Assembly (NCBI RefSeq): GCF_000003815.2 | Contig: NC_049997.1 | Location: 1,083,438-1,147,437, forward strand | DNA from: Branchiostoma floridae | Lineage: Eukaryota > Chordata > Leptocardii > Amphioxiformes > Branchiostomatidae | DNA length: 64,000 nt | Reading direction: 5' to 3' | Shown here: one piece after another, positions 50,914-63,400 of the stretch | Layout of the letters: each line of letters starts with the position of its first letter | How positions within the stretch are numbered: the stretch's first letter is position 1 | The notes under the pieces: model-generated | Told to the model about the DNA's origin: nothing | What the model saw: the letters and a program-made list of their open reading frames with translations, nothing else | The model's database searches: none | Translations under genes and position numbers: made by a program

Positions 50914-51645
50914 CTAAGCATATTGGGTTTGACTTCTTTCTGGAAGCAGTGGAAGGTGACCCACTTTTTCTGTAATGAGTGGGTTATGTGACGTTAACAG
51001 GGTTATAGTTTTACGAACTCCAAAAATGAGTCGGAGCGCCCTCATTTCAGTGGCTTGTACTCTCCTTTTTAGTTTTTTGGTCAAAGTCCAGATTTCGCTC
51101 CCATAAAGTAGTTTTGGCATTGAGATGGTTGTGTAAATACAGGGTTTGACGTCCTTGGGGATGCTTTTCTCCTTCAGGAGAGGGTATAAAACACACAAAT
51201 GTCTCGTGAATTTTGTGATCCTGTTGTTAATTTCTTCTTCGATCGAGTTATCTAAGGTCATTTTGCTGCCTAGGTAGCTAAAAGTGGCCGTTTCTTTGAG
51301 GACGTACATGTAGCTGTTATATAGAAATGCTGCGGTAACTTCTTACTTTCGACTCACTCTCATATACTCAGTCTTCTCGTAACTTATTTTTAGTCCTGCT
51401 GTGGTGATCACTTCTTGATCCCACTGGGTCATAACTCTTTGCAGCTTTTGTGTGCTGTTTCCCGTTTGTGCAATATCATCTGCATACCCAACACTGTGCG
51501 AAAGGGTGTGATTTCCGGACAAAGTCGGAGTTGACATATTTTTGGACATGCTGAATATTCGGACTGTGTCCGGGCACGATGTTCTATATTTCCCATATCT
51601 GGAAATATCATGAGTCAGGAATTGTCTTGTTATGTATCCGGACAA
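50914..51645 (-). pseudogene. Non-LTR retrotransposon (LINE) reverse-transcriptase fragment
   Basis: Minus-strand frame from 51645 to 50914 contains the RT catalytic motif GYADDIA and then YLGSKMTLDNSIEEEINNRI and LLYGSEIWTL, with MRALR, typical of the C-terminal part of LINE RTs. An in-frame TAA near 51340 breaks it. Only the second half of the RT is present, with neither endonuclease nor 3' tail recognised. A dead, 5'-truncated insertion. The clade is not determined, but it differs from the intact ORF at 60.3 kb. Confidence 0.8.
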
Positions 51646-52500
51646 ATAAGACTTTCCTGTTTTTCAAGATACGCGCCATTGACGTTTCTTGCCTCCGAAT
51701 ACGTGATATGTTTTACATTCTTTGCATATCCAAGGTCCATATATTTCGTTAAGGAATACCCGGACAAATTAGGAGTTTGCACGAAACATGATGTGCATTT
51801 TTTCTGGGCCATTGTCAGATGACATTTTCATATTCATTATGTCTCAGAATGTCATGAGTCATGAAATGTTTTGGCACATGCCCGGACGGATAGAATTTCC
51901 CGTTCTTCCAAATACGTGTCAGCGACGTTTCATGTTTTCGAACTCATACTATTTTCTTTTCCTTCCATTTACGAGACATATCCGCGACAGATATTCCATG
52001 GATTTTGAGTTAGCATATTCTGACCGTTACTGATAAAGGTATTCTATACGTGAATTGTGAATCGGTGATTGTTTTATTGCGCATCTGAACAAATAAGTAT
52101 ATAAATATTCCGTTCCATTTACGACGGATGTCCAAAACAGAAACATTCCAGAGATCAGTTTTCGGACCACTTAATGGTTAACAAATTACTTTTCTTGTCA
52201 TACATGAATCTGAGATTGCTTTGTTGGGTATCCTAAAAAGGTTTCCTATCTTGTCAAATACACGTCATTAACGTTTTTGTTTCTGTATACGAGCGTATGT
52301 GTTTTTATTTTACAACGAGTATGTCCGATGTCGATGTATGTTTACTCTTTAATTTTCTGGTAATTGAAGCTTAAGCTACCATATACATGTGCAAATATAC
52401 TAACATCGACATTCACAATCAAATGACACAGAAAACAATTTTTGCGATGGTAACAATTATGAGTCAAGTATTATTGTTTCTTTGCATATCCTGACAATAT
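51646..52500. repeat. Degenerate repeats ending in a minisatellite
   Basis: Phrases such as TCCGGACAAATAAGACTTTCC, CGGACGGATAGAATTTCCCG and AAAAAGGTTTCCTATCTTG recur near 51640, 51885 and 52225, each followed by (A)TACG.G.CA.(T)(G/A)ACGTTT. An old, decayed tandem series with no coding content. Confidence 0.4.
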
Positions 52501-52509
52501 CAAGAACAA

Positions 52510-53485
52510 CATTCACTCAAAACACTCCACCCCAGCGGTGCAGTTTGGGATAGGTCCATATCCGGATAATATCTTGAACAAAGTTCAGTCAAAACACTCC
52601 ACCCCAGCGGTGCAGTTTGGGATAGGTCCATATCCGGACAATATCTTGAACAAAGTTCAGTCAAAACACTCCACCCCAGTGGTGCAGTTTGGGATAGGTC
52701 CATATCCGGACAATATCTTGAACAAAGTTCAGTCAAACACTCCACCCCAGCGNNNNNNNNNNNNNNNNNNNNNNNNNNNNNNNNNNNNNNNNNNNNNNNN
52801 NNNNNNNNNNNNNNNNNNNNNNNNNNNNNNNNNNNNNNNNNNNNNNNNNNNNNNNNNNNNNNNNNNNNNNNNNNNNNNNNNNNNNNNNNNNNNNNNNNNN
52901 NNNNNNNNNNNNNNNNNNNNNNNNNNNNNNNNNNNNNNNNNNNNNNNNNNNNNNNNNNNNNNNNNNNNNNNNNNNNNNNNNNNNNNNNNNNNNNNNNNNN
53001 NNNNNNNNNNNNNNNNNNNNNNNNNNNNNNNNNNNNNNNNNNNNNNNNNNNNNNNNNNNNNNNNNNNNNNNNNNNNNNNNNNNNNNNNNNNNNNNNNNNN
53101 NNNNNNNNNNNNNNNNNNNNNNNNNNNNNNNNNNNNNNNNNNNNNNNNNNNNNNNNNNNNNNNNNNNNNNNNNNNNNNNNNNNNNNNNNNNNNNNNNNNN
53201 NNNNNNNNNNNNNNNNNNNNNNNNNNNNNNNNNNNNNNNNNNNNNNNNNNNNNNNNNNNNNNNNNNNNNNNNNNNNNNNNNNNNNNNNNNNNNNNNNNNN
53301 NNNNNNNNNNNNNNNNNNNNNNNNNNNNNNNNNNNNNNNNNNNNNNNNNNNNNNNNNNNNNNNNNNNNNNNNNNNNNNNNNNNNNNNNNNNNNNNNNNNN
53401 NNNNNNNNNNNNNNNNNNNNNNNNNNNNNNNNNNNNNNNNNNNNNNNNNNNNNNNNNNNNNNNNNNNNNNNNNNNNNNNNNNNNN
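52510..53485. repeat. 72-bp minisatellite running into an assembly gap
   Basis: GGGATAGGTCCATATCCGGA starts at about 52549, 52621 and 52693: a 72-bp period with few differences. The array enters a 733-N gap (52753-53485) and does not reappear on the far side. Because 72 is a multiple of 3, frames stay open on both strands; I do not regard them as genes. Confidence 0.85.
52753..53485. other. Assembly gap (733 N)
   Basis: Run of N inside the 72-bp minisatellite; the true array is probably collapsed. Confidence 0.99.
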
Positions 53486-53689
53486 GAAGCGTTTGTATTG
53501 GGACGTTTGTTGCCCAAGAATTTTTACACATTGGAACACAGACACTTAACAGCGCTGTGTCGTCTTGTTACTTTACAAGATAGGCAGCAGAAACGTTCGC
53601 TGCAAAAAACAAGTATGAGTCCTATTGCTAGAAGAACCGTTCTGATTTGCCACTGTACGTTACTGCGTACAATATACACACCCGTGGTC

Positions 53690-53899
53690 CTAATACCCCC
53701 CCCCCCCCCTCACAAGTAGCGAAAATCGATCGGACGACGAGTCTTCGAACTCTAAATTACGAGGAGGCATTTCCTTGATGCCGACGAAGAAATGGCAACA
53801 GAGTTCCCCCGGTCAGGGTCATGCCTCCTCGTAATTTAGAGCTCGCAGACTCGTCGTCCGATCAGTTTTTGGCTACATGTGAGGGGGAGGGGTATAACA
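53690..53899. mobile_element. Foldback/MITE-like palindrome with ~70-bp arms
   Basis: The arm at about 53700-53770 (core GATCGGACGACGAGTC, then CTCTAAATTACGAGGAGGC) is mirrored at 53821-53890 (core GCCTCCTCGTAATTTAGAG, then GACTCGTCGTCCGATC). The loop is about 50 bp. The arms extend outward through GTAGC/GCTAC and a poly-C/poly-G stretch, with a few mismatches. There is no ORF. Confidence 0.8.
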
Positions 53900-53981
53900 C
53901 TTTATCACGTTGCAAAGTTTCATGTCGGTTCTTTTGCTAGACTCTGAGAATCGCTGAATCACCTTGTTTGTTTTTTTGTTA

Positions 53982-54184
53982 TACTGGAAAATGAAATATA
54001 TTCGCGGGGGTTTCTTGTTCGTTTTATGTTCCGAAGTTGTTTGGGGGAACATCTTCATCGCAAACTTAAACTAAACATTGTCCCTCTAACAGTAAAACAC
54101 CGCATGGAAATTTAAAAACGAATTAAGACCATCGTAAACACTACATTTTCTCCCAACCTCGAAATTAAAACCCAATTTACAGTA
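53982..54184. mobile_element. MITE of the CGCGG-rich family, copy 2 (diverged)
   Basis: The left end TACTGGAAAATGAAATATA, followed by TTCGCGGGGG, and the right end CTCGAAATTAAAACCC, then AATTTACAGTA, match the copy at 35453-35664. The length is similar (203 against 212 bp). It lies just upstream of the promoter of the LPMO-like gene. Confidence 0.7.
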
Positions 54185-54231
54185 CCTAAAACATGTGTTT
54201 GGAAAACATGTGTGCGTTACAACCGTTCTGT

Positions 54232-54385
54232 CCCGTGTGACGTCACCACTGTCCCGTCTGACGTCACCAACAGTACGGAGAGACGGACCGGAAGTCAACA
54301 ACGCCGCGTCACTATCTTTCTAAGAAGAGATCACGTGATAGGGTCTCAAACGTTTATAAGTCAGAAATCGTCAAGTGGACAGACA
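54232..54385 (+). promoter_or_regulatory. Putative promoter with two CRE octamers, an E-box and a TATA-like box
   Basis: Perfect TGACGTCA octamers at 54238-54245 and 54259-54266 are 21 bp apart, two helical turns. TCACGTGA (E-box/CLEAR-type core) is at 54331-54338, and TTTATAAG at 54353-54360 sits about 45 bp before the start codon at 54403. CREB/ATF proteins bind TGACGTCA and bHLH proteins CACGTG. Whether they act here is inference from motif and position. Confidence 0.5.
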
Positions 54386-54402
54386 GCTCTCAAACAGCGA
54401 CC

Positions 54403-57400
54403 ATGAAGACTCCCGCTGCTCTTCTGATGTGTCTGTTTGTTGCGAAGGTGGCGGGGCACTCTTGGGTCTCCTGTACGGACTACACCGAGAAAAATGGGGC
54501 CACGTGGGACCAAACCAAGTGCCGAGGTTTCCCGAGATCTGCCGAGAGGTAAGTTAAGAACACCCGCTTTTTATCTAAAAATAGCCTTTCTAAACATTTA
54601 ACGCTAGTTCACCTTTATCCGCGGGGTAACCTATATCCGTTGCTTTTAAAAACGGTGTTTAACGATATCAAGACGGTAGTTATAAACTGCGATATCTTGA
54701 AAATATTGCAATTTGAAACCACTGTCCGGGGACTTGATATGCCTAGATACCCTGTTTTCAAAAGAAGCGGATAAAGGTTACCCCGCGGATAAAGGTTATG
54801 TAGCGCTACATATAGGAATCGTATTGACACAAACACTTGATGTTAACTCTGTATCGTGTACCACTATGTTCTAGTAATACCTGTTTCCCATGAATTAATC
54901 CGCTCAGCTAAAGTAGCATAGCGACTAGTCATTTGTTACATAGAACCCTCTTACCATTGTTATGTATAAGCAACCACGTAGATATTAGTTTTGATGTTCT
55001 GTACATGTATTACACCCGAACTTGCCATACATTGTACCCGTACAATTGTTGCGCAATAAAGATCATTCATTCATTCATATAGATTTCATTGAAATGTATA
55101 AAATATCAATTTTACGGCTTATTTTTCAGTGACACCTACCTGATTGTTTAGGAAAATTCCTCTTTTAGCCATGCCAAAAACATGTCTTCTCAGGCGACAG
55201 CCATTTTAAGGGGGTGAAGTCCCATTAGTGGCTATAAATTCTTCCAAGCTACCAACCAATACGATTTTTTTGGTGCATCTTTTGTAAAACATTACAGGGG
55301 TTGTGGAAAAATGAAGGAAGTAGTGGCGTTGTCTATAATTTGCACAGTATCAAGTCGTAAAAGCAGGCGACAGCATTTTTTACATTTCAATGAGAAGTTT
55401 TGTAAACGTTCTTGGAACAGCGATACATCATTATAAATTAAGTATTCTATTCACTACTGATGTGTTAGGCTAGATCTATGATGATTTTACATGTTATATG
55501 TTTCGTCTTTGGTGTGACCTGTACTTAGCTCGGTTAGGCAAAAATGTATAATAAACTAAAGGTGTTCATGCATTCATTAATGGATGTCATTTTCTGTAGT
55601 ACAGTACTAGGTATCTGACAGGAAAGTATTCCAACAATCTATACATCTCTACATTATAACAGGGTATTGAGGGATATCAAGTCCACGGACAGTGGTTTCA
55701 AACCTTTAAGATATCGTAGTTTATAACCACCGTCTTTCGTCTTGATATCGTTAAACACCGTTTTTAAAAGCAATTGAATATAGGTTACCCCGCGGAAAAA
55801 GGTGAACTAGCGCTAGATGAGGGATGTCCCGGTGGCTCAAATGGTAGTTTTTAACATGGAGACCCCGATTCAACCCTAGATAGGTCATTTCTGCTGGTAT
55901 GCACTCGTCTTTCGAAAAGGACGTAAAATCGGTCAAAGTGGAAGGGCTATCAACTCCTCCCTCTAAGATATGTTGACTGCATTTGTGTACCACTAGCTAT
56001 AGGCACTGCAGGGGTCTGGGCGGAAAAATACACACAGAAGTAAGTTATTCGTTATTTAAGAACAGATCAGAAGTAATGTGCGCGAAAAAAAAACACCCGT
56101 AGAACAGTCTTCAAGTGTTTTATTTGCAACAGAAGTGGGTAATGTTTCAACAGAAGAATCGTTTTTAAAGACAACGTCAGTTCCAAAATCTATCAATATT
56201 TCTAAACTTCTACGTTTACATCTATGTCGCTACATATAACGTCACTGCTTAAAACTAGTCATGAATTCAAGTCGATTTGATTTTCGAGTCTTGAAAGGCT
56301 GGGTCGCTGTTTTTACAATGCTGTCCGAACTCGGTTAGATTTGAACGGCCGGTGGCACAANNNNNNNNNNNNNNNNNNNNNNNNNNNNNNNNNNNNNNNN
56401 NNNNNNNNNNNNNNNNNNNNNNNNNNNNNNNNNNNNNNNNNNNNNNNNNNNNNNNNNNNNNNNNNNNNNNNNNNNNNNNNNNNNNNNNNNNNNNNNNNNN
56501 NNNNNNNNNNNNNNNNNNNNNNNNNNNNNNNNNNNNNNNNNNNNNNNNNNNNNNNNNNNNNNNNNNNNNNNNNNNNNNNNNNNNNNNNNNNNNNNNNNNN
56601 NNNNNNNNNNNNNNNNNNNNNNNNNNNNNNNNNNNNNNNNNNNNNNNNNNNNNNNNNNNNNNNNNNNNNNNNNNNNNNNNNNNNNNNNNNNNNNNNNNNN
56701 NNNNNNNNNNNNNNNNNNNNNNNNNNNNNNNNNNNNNNNNNNNNNNNNNNNNNNNNNNNNNNNNNNNNNNNNNNNNNNNNNNNNNNNNNNNNNNNNNNNN
56801 NNNNNNNNNNNNNNNNNNNNNNNNNNNNNNNNNNNNNNNNNNNNNNNNNNNNNNNNNNNNNNNNNNNNNNNNNNNNNNNNNNNNNNNNNNNNNNNNNNNN
56901 NNNNNNNNNNNNNNNNNNNNNNNNNNNNNNNNNNNNNNNNNNNNNNNNNNNNNNNNNNNNNNNNNNNNNNNNNNNCACTTCCTTGAAAAAAAGAAAAAAA
57001 AAAAAAAAAAAAGGAAAGACGGAGAAAAGACGATAATTCAGCTCGTACCATAGTCAGGAGATTTGGAACATCCTAATCTACTAACTAGGGGTGGGTACCG
57101 GTACAGAAAATTCAGGTCTACGTCCGGTCCAGGTCCGTCCAAAGGATTAGGTCCAGGTGCAGACCTGAACCTGGACCTGATGCAGTATGTGAAACCATAT
57201 GAATGGACGATACTCAAGACAATGGCCCATTTCGCTACTAAAGAGTATGTCTGTGGAGTATTTGACTCCCACTGGCGTTCTAAAATCCTGCAAGACTAAC
57301 TGCCTCTGTACAATTGACTGCAAAACTTTGTAGAAATGACTATGCACTCTACTCTACTTTGCTCTTGTTATCTTCCTCGATCGGTAATCCCCAAAACGTG

Positions 57401-60400
57401 TGAATGCCTGATCATATAATCTGTCAATTTTCGAATAGGTCCACTATCCGGTCTACCGATTTTTTTCAGGTCCGCACCGGTACCCAGGCCTACTGCTATC
57501 CATATTCGATAACATGGACCAGTTATTGTCAGACCGAGAACAGTATGTTGCTATGATGTTGTAAGCTGTGATGACTGGTTTCCGACATAGACAGAACATC
57601 CTGAGTTACTGTTGGACAGATTCTCATAGTAAATCCTGTAGTTGTTGGAAAGGTGAATGGCCACAAGTTCTTTTGCAGGGGATCCAATTATAATTAGCCC
57701 CTGATAGTGAGAGATGAGTGGCACAGGATATGTAATCACGACACATAATCAAATTATGTGACTTCCACATTTACATAATTTATGCTTGGTTATGTACTCC
57801 TTTAAATAACTTCCACCGGTCACAATGTCGATTGTCCAATCATATTACAACTTCGAAGAATTATGCACTGTTACATTAATTATGCAAATTAGGGACTTAT
57901 TTGCATAATTGGCATCTGTGAATGCACCACCTGCCACAAACTACATATATTTCAGGTATTTGAGTCCTATAATGGAAAACAGATAGATTTTCAAATATTG
58001 ATTTTCCTCATTAAATATGCAAATTAAGTGACAGACAAACGGATACACCTAAAACTATATATATCTCCATTTTTTATGGAAATGATTAGCCCCAGATAGA
58101 GAGATGTGTGGCACAGGCTATGTAATCAGGACACAGAATCAAACTATTTTCAATACGTTTTTCTACCGAACACAAAACATGCATCGGAACTTCTGAAATG
58201 TTTATACTTTTCCTTGCAAGGTTTGCCAACCGGCGGGGGGTGTTTGGAGTAGACACCGGGTACGACTTCACCCCTTCCGAGAACCAAGTCTGCAAAACTG
58301 CACGGAATGACGTCACTCAGTACAGCGCCTCTCACCCAATGGCAGTGTACTACCCTGGTCAGGAGGTGGTCTTCGTCCACCCCACTAAGGTACGGTAACC
58401 GTAAATTGAATTGGCAACGCGAACATAAAACCACCGCGAAAATTTCTGCATATACAGTATGTGCTCTGTTTCCGTTATACCTGTACATGTGGTTTTCATA
58501 GCTTTCTACCATTTAACTCAATTTATCCTTACTGCATACAAACATGTATGGAACCAACTAGATTTTCAGAACTGACTAAATGTGGTTTTGACTGTGAAGT
58601 CACTTTGTAAACCCGGTACAGAAGGACCCTTTGTTGCAAATTACATTTATTTGCCTTTTACGATCACCCCGTGCTTTCGATGTTAGATCAGTTTACTAAT
58701 CAAGCAGGCTTATACATTTATGTGTGTTTTGTTTGTTGTTTGTTTATTTGTTTGTTTGTCTGTATGTATTGTATACCCGGTAAACCGCCTCATGGCGTAA
58801 CACGCAAAGTTTGTATTAAAGAGCACGAGTTGTATATATGGTCAGATCTATTATGACAATAATTACAGTAATGATATCAAATGGACATCCCTAAGCTAAG
58901 TTTTACCTGAGTGAAGTGAGGAAATTGGTGTTAAGTGACTTTTCCTTATTTTTCTTTAGAACCATGTTGCAGACGTCCGCTGTACCAACAAGTTTATCCC
59001 AGACAGGGCGAACAAGATCCTGCTGGGGGCCAGGAACGCCCCCGGTGACGTCAGTCTGTCCCAGTTCCGGGAGGTCGCTGACCTGGGCGTGTCTCCCCAT
59101 GGCAACGGCGTGCCCGACCGCGTCACCACCCAGTACCCCAAGCCTGGCTACCAGAACGCTCCGCGGTTCTGTGAGGATCCTGACAAGGCCATGGCGACTG
59201 GCGCATTCACCCTGCCACAGGACCTGCGACCAGGTTAGAAAAAAAAACATGAAAATCGCATCTTCTCTGTTATTTAGATAGAATAGAGGACGAATGTCAT
59301 TTTGTAATAGAGTGTAGATTGTATGCCGTAGGGAGAAAGCTACAAAAGTTGTACAAAACCAATTTCCTTATTTCATACACCTAAGTTCTGTGGAAAAATT
59401 CATATTCCTAATGCAACTAGATAAACCATCGATCTTAAAACATATCTGCTCTTTTATCTCCACTATATAACAGAAAGGCGAGGAGAAGTTGAATTTATTC
59501 AGCAATAGTCTCATTTTGTATCTGTGAACTGTATCTTTTCAACATATCTTGCTGTGACTTATACTGTGCCCAGTCTGGCAAAAATGTGCAATTAAGTTCT
59601 TCATTCATTTACCAAGTTTTGTAAATCTAATCAAAACTAGAAAGGCCGACATTTGCTTGAGAGCAAATACAGCATATTTCAGCCATCTCCCTCATGCAAC
59701 AATAGGCCTTGAGGTCATTGACCCCTTAGGCCATTGGAAAATGACCCAAAAATTTCCCAAATATATCATTTTAAAGTGTTCCATGCCAAAAACTATACAT
59801 GGGTCATTTGCATAAATATCTAGAGCACCCCTTTGCCAAATTTCGGGTCATTTGGTTGTAAAACGAGGGAACAGGAGCCAAAAATGTCCAATTTTTGTCA
59901 AAAAATGGCCATAAAATCGCAATATTAAGCATTATGTTGTACTGTATGGAAAAACTGTTATTGATTTCATGTGCACATAATTGAAGGGCACTTTTATACC
60001 AAATTTCAGGTCATTCGGTTGTAAAACGAGGGTACAGGAGGCAAAAAGTTGCTTTTTTTGTCAAAAAATGGCCAAAAATTGCAAAATTAAGCATTTTGTT
60101 GTACCATATGCCAAAAGTGTTATTAAATCTGGGTGGGCATATGATCAGGGCACCTTTGTACCAAATTTCATGTCATTCGGCTGTAATACCAGGGTACAGG
60201 AGCCCAAAATATACATAAAAATTGACAAAAACCTCAATAAAATCATGACTACGTGAGGTATGCTAAGGCAAGGAACTATTTGAGGTCTTTGACAAGACAA
60301 CTATGTAGTTCGTACGAACGAAAGCTAGTTAAGGATTTGAAAAGTAATCCCAAAGTGTTCTGGCGGTATGCAAAATCTCGTATGAGTACCAGACCCAAGA

Positions 60401-63400
60401 TAGCTAGTCTTGTTCAGCCTGATGGCAATATAGCAGAGTCAGACTACGACAAAGCAGATGTATTAAATAAATACTTTGCCAGTGTGTTCACTAATGAGGA
60501 CATGGCCAATATTCCCAGTATGAGTACCAAACCAGGAGTTCAAACCCTTGATAGGATTATGACCAGTCAGGAAATAGTTAGGGATAAACTTGCCAACTTA
60601 AACCCTGCCAAGTCGGCGGGTCCAGATGATTTGCACCCAAGTCTTTTGAAGGAACTAGCTGACCAGTTAGCTTACCCGCTTACACAAATATTCAATAAAT
60701 CACTAAGTGTTGGGAAACTACCTAGCAATTGGAAAGAGGCACATGTAACACCCATACACAAGAAGGGCAGCAGGACTGAGCCTGGTAACTACAGGCCAGT
60801 CAGTTTGACGTCCGTGGTTGGGAAGGTGTTGGAATCAATCATTCGAGACATTTTGGTGGATCATTTTATGGTTAACAATCTTTTCACTGACTCACAGCAC
60901 GGTTTCGTCCCTAAAAGATCATGTACAACCCAACTATTAGATGTCATGAATGATTGGTCCCTAAGCCTGGAGAGGGGTGAACCAGTCGACTCTGTATATT
61001 TGGACTTTAGGAAGGCCTTTGATTCTGTGCCCCACCAGAGGTTATTAGTGAAGCTTAAAGCATATGGAATTGATGGTACACTTCTTACATGGATGCGAGA
61101 CTTCTTACACCAAAGAAGACAGAGGGTTGTGATAAATGGTTCACAGTCTCCTTGGTGTGAAGTTACAAGTGGCATTCCGCAGGGTAGTGTACTTGGGCCG
61201 ACTCTATTTGTTGTCTATATAAATGACTTACCCGATGTGATAACAAGCACAGTTAAGATTTTTGCAGATGATAGTAAAATTTACCGACCCATCTGTTCAC
61301 ATGCTGACCAGGTGGCTTTACAGCGTGACTTATGTGCGGTGGAGCACTGGTCAGAAATCTGGCAGTTACCCTTTAACGCTGGCAAGTGTAAGATTCTACA
61401 TCTTGGAAGTAAGAACCAGAGGGCTAAGTACACACTAGGTGGTCATGAGCTAGAGCAAACTAGAGTTGAGAAAGATCTAGGTTTGGCAGTGGATGATCAG
61501 CTTAAGTTTCATGTTAATACTGCAGCAGCAGCTCTGAAGGGTAACCAGGTTTTAGGGCTAGTGAAGAGAGCGTTTACCAATTTAGATGAAAGTTCAGTAC
61601 CCATTTTGTATAAATGTATGGTCAGGCCACACCTGGAATATGCAAATGTGGTCTGGGGTCCCCATTTTAGTACTGACCAAAAGATTATAGAGAGAGTCCA
61701 GCATAGGGCAACAAGACTGGTTCCCTCGCTGAAAGGGATGCCGTATAGTTCCAGACTCAGAAAGTTAAAACTACCAACTCTCAAGTACAGAAGAGAAAGG
61801 GGCGATATGATTCAGCTCTATAAGATCATGACCAAAAAAGAGCGAATCGATCCCGAGAGCTTCTTTGAGCTAGCAAACCTCGACAAAACAAGGGGTCACT
61901 GCTTCAAGATTAAAGTGCCACTAGCCAGATCTAATGTGCGACGCCAGTCGTTCTCCACAAGGACAGTTCGATTGTGGAATTCTTTGCCCGAGGAAGTGGT
62001 AACAGCAAACAGTGTGAACGCTTTTAAAACAATGCTGGACAAGTTCTGGGAGCATAAGAGATACAAGGAATGAAGATCTAGAGGTTGTGCCAACAGGCGG
62101 GAGCCTTACTACAACGAAGTATCCTCAAGGTATCCTCAAGGTATCATTTTAAAGGCAGATATGAAAAAAATGAAAAAAAAAACGTCTAGGGGTATTGGCC
62201 CACTCTACCCTTGTGCCAAATTTCAAGTAAATCGGTTCAGCAACAACGGAGATACCGTGTTCCGAAGATTTGACAGGAGAAAGAAACATTACGAATACTA
62301 GAAAGGCCGATATTTGCTTAGGAGCAAATACAGCATATTGCAATCCATCTTCATCCTTGAAAAAATCCCAAAATTTAACAATTTGAAGTAATGTTTGCTC
62401 AAAGGGAAAATGAGCACTGTGGGCACTTGTCCTACACACCTTCATGCCGAATTTTATGTCATTTGGTTTCAATATCGGGCATAGGAGCCAAAAATATACA
62501 TTTTTTTGTTAAAAATGGCTAAAAATCCCCAAATAACTCATTTTATGAGTGCTCTATGAAGAAAGTGTTGATGTAGTCCTGTTGTCATAAGTCCAATTAA
62601 CCTTTCTACCAAATTTCAGGTCATTTGGTTTACATACAAGGGCATAGAAGCCAAAAGTATACATTTTTAGTCAAAAATGGCTGAAAACCCCCAAATAACT
62701 AATTTTTGAAGTGATCTATGAAGAAAGTGTTAATGAGATCCTGTGAGCATATGTTCAATGTACCTCTGTACCAAATTTCAGGTCATTTGGTTTCTATACA
62801 AGGGCATAGGAGCAAAAAATATACATTTTTAGTCAAAAATGGCCCAAAACCCTAAAATAACTCATTTTTTGGAGAAAACAATGAATAAAGTGTTGATGGG
62901 GTTCTGTGGTCATATAGCCAATGCACGTATATACCAAATTTCATGTCATTTGGTTTTAATACAAGGGCATAGGAGCCAAAAATGTACATTTTTAGTCAAA
63001 AATGGCCAAAACCCCTAAAATAACTTTTTAAGCAATCTATGAAGAAAGTGTTGATGGTTTTCTGTGCTCATATGTTTAATGCACCTCTGTACCAAATTTC
63101 AGGTCATTAGCTTGTAATACCAGGGCACACGGGCCCAAAATAAACATATTTTGTCTAAATATGACCAAAAACCCTAAATATCATAAATTCTAAGGCCTCT
63201 ATCAAGAAAGTGAAAAGAACGCCTGGGTATTTGCCAACTCTATGCCCATACCAAATTTCAGCTCATTTGGCCCAAAAATGAAAAAGTTGACTCCAATTGA
63301 AGATTTGACAGGAGGAGAAACAAAGAAAAAGCAATATATTGCAATCCCATACTATGTATGGATTGCAATATAACAATATATTTCACCATACCTATGGCAT

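Noticed and set aside
52538-53719. Long open frames across the 52.7-53.5 kb gap
   Set aside because: They are mostly N, plus the 72-bp minisatellite.
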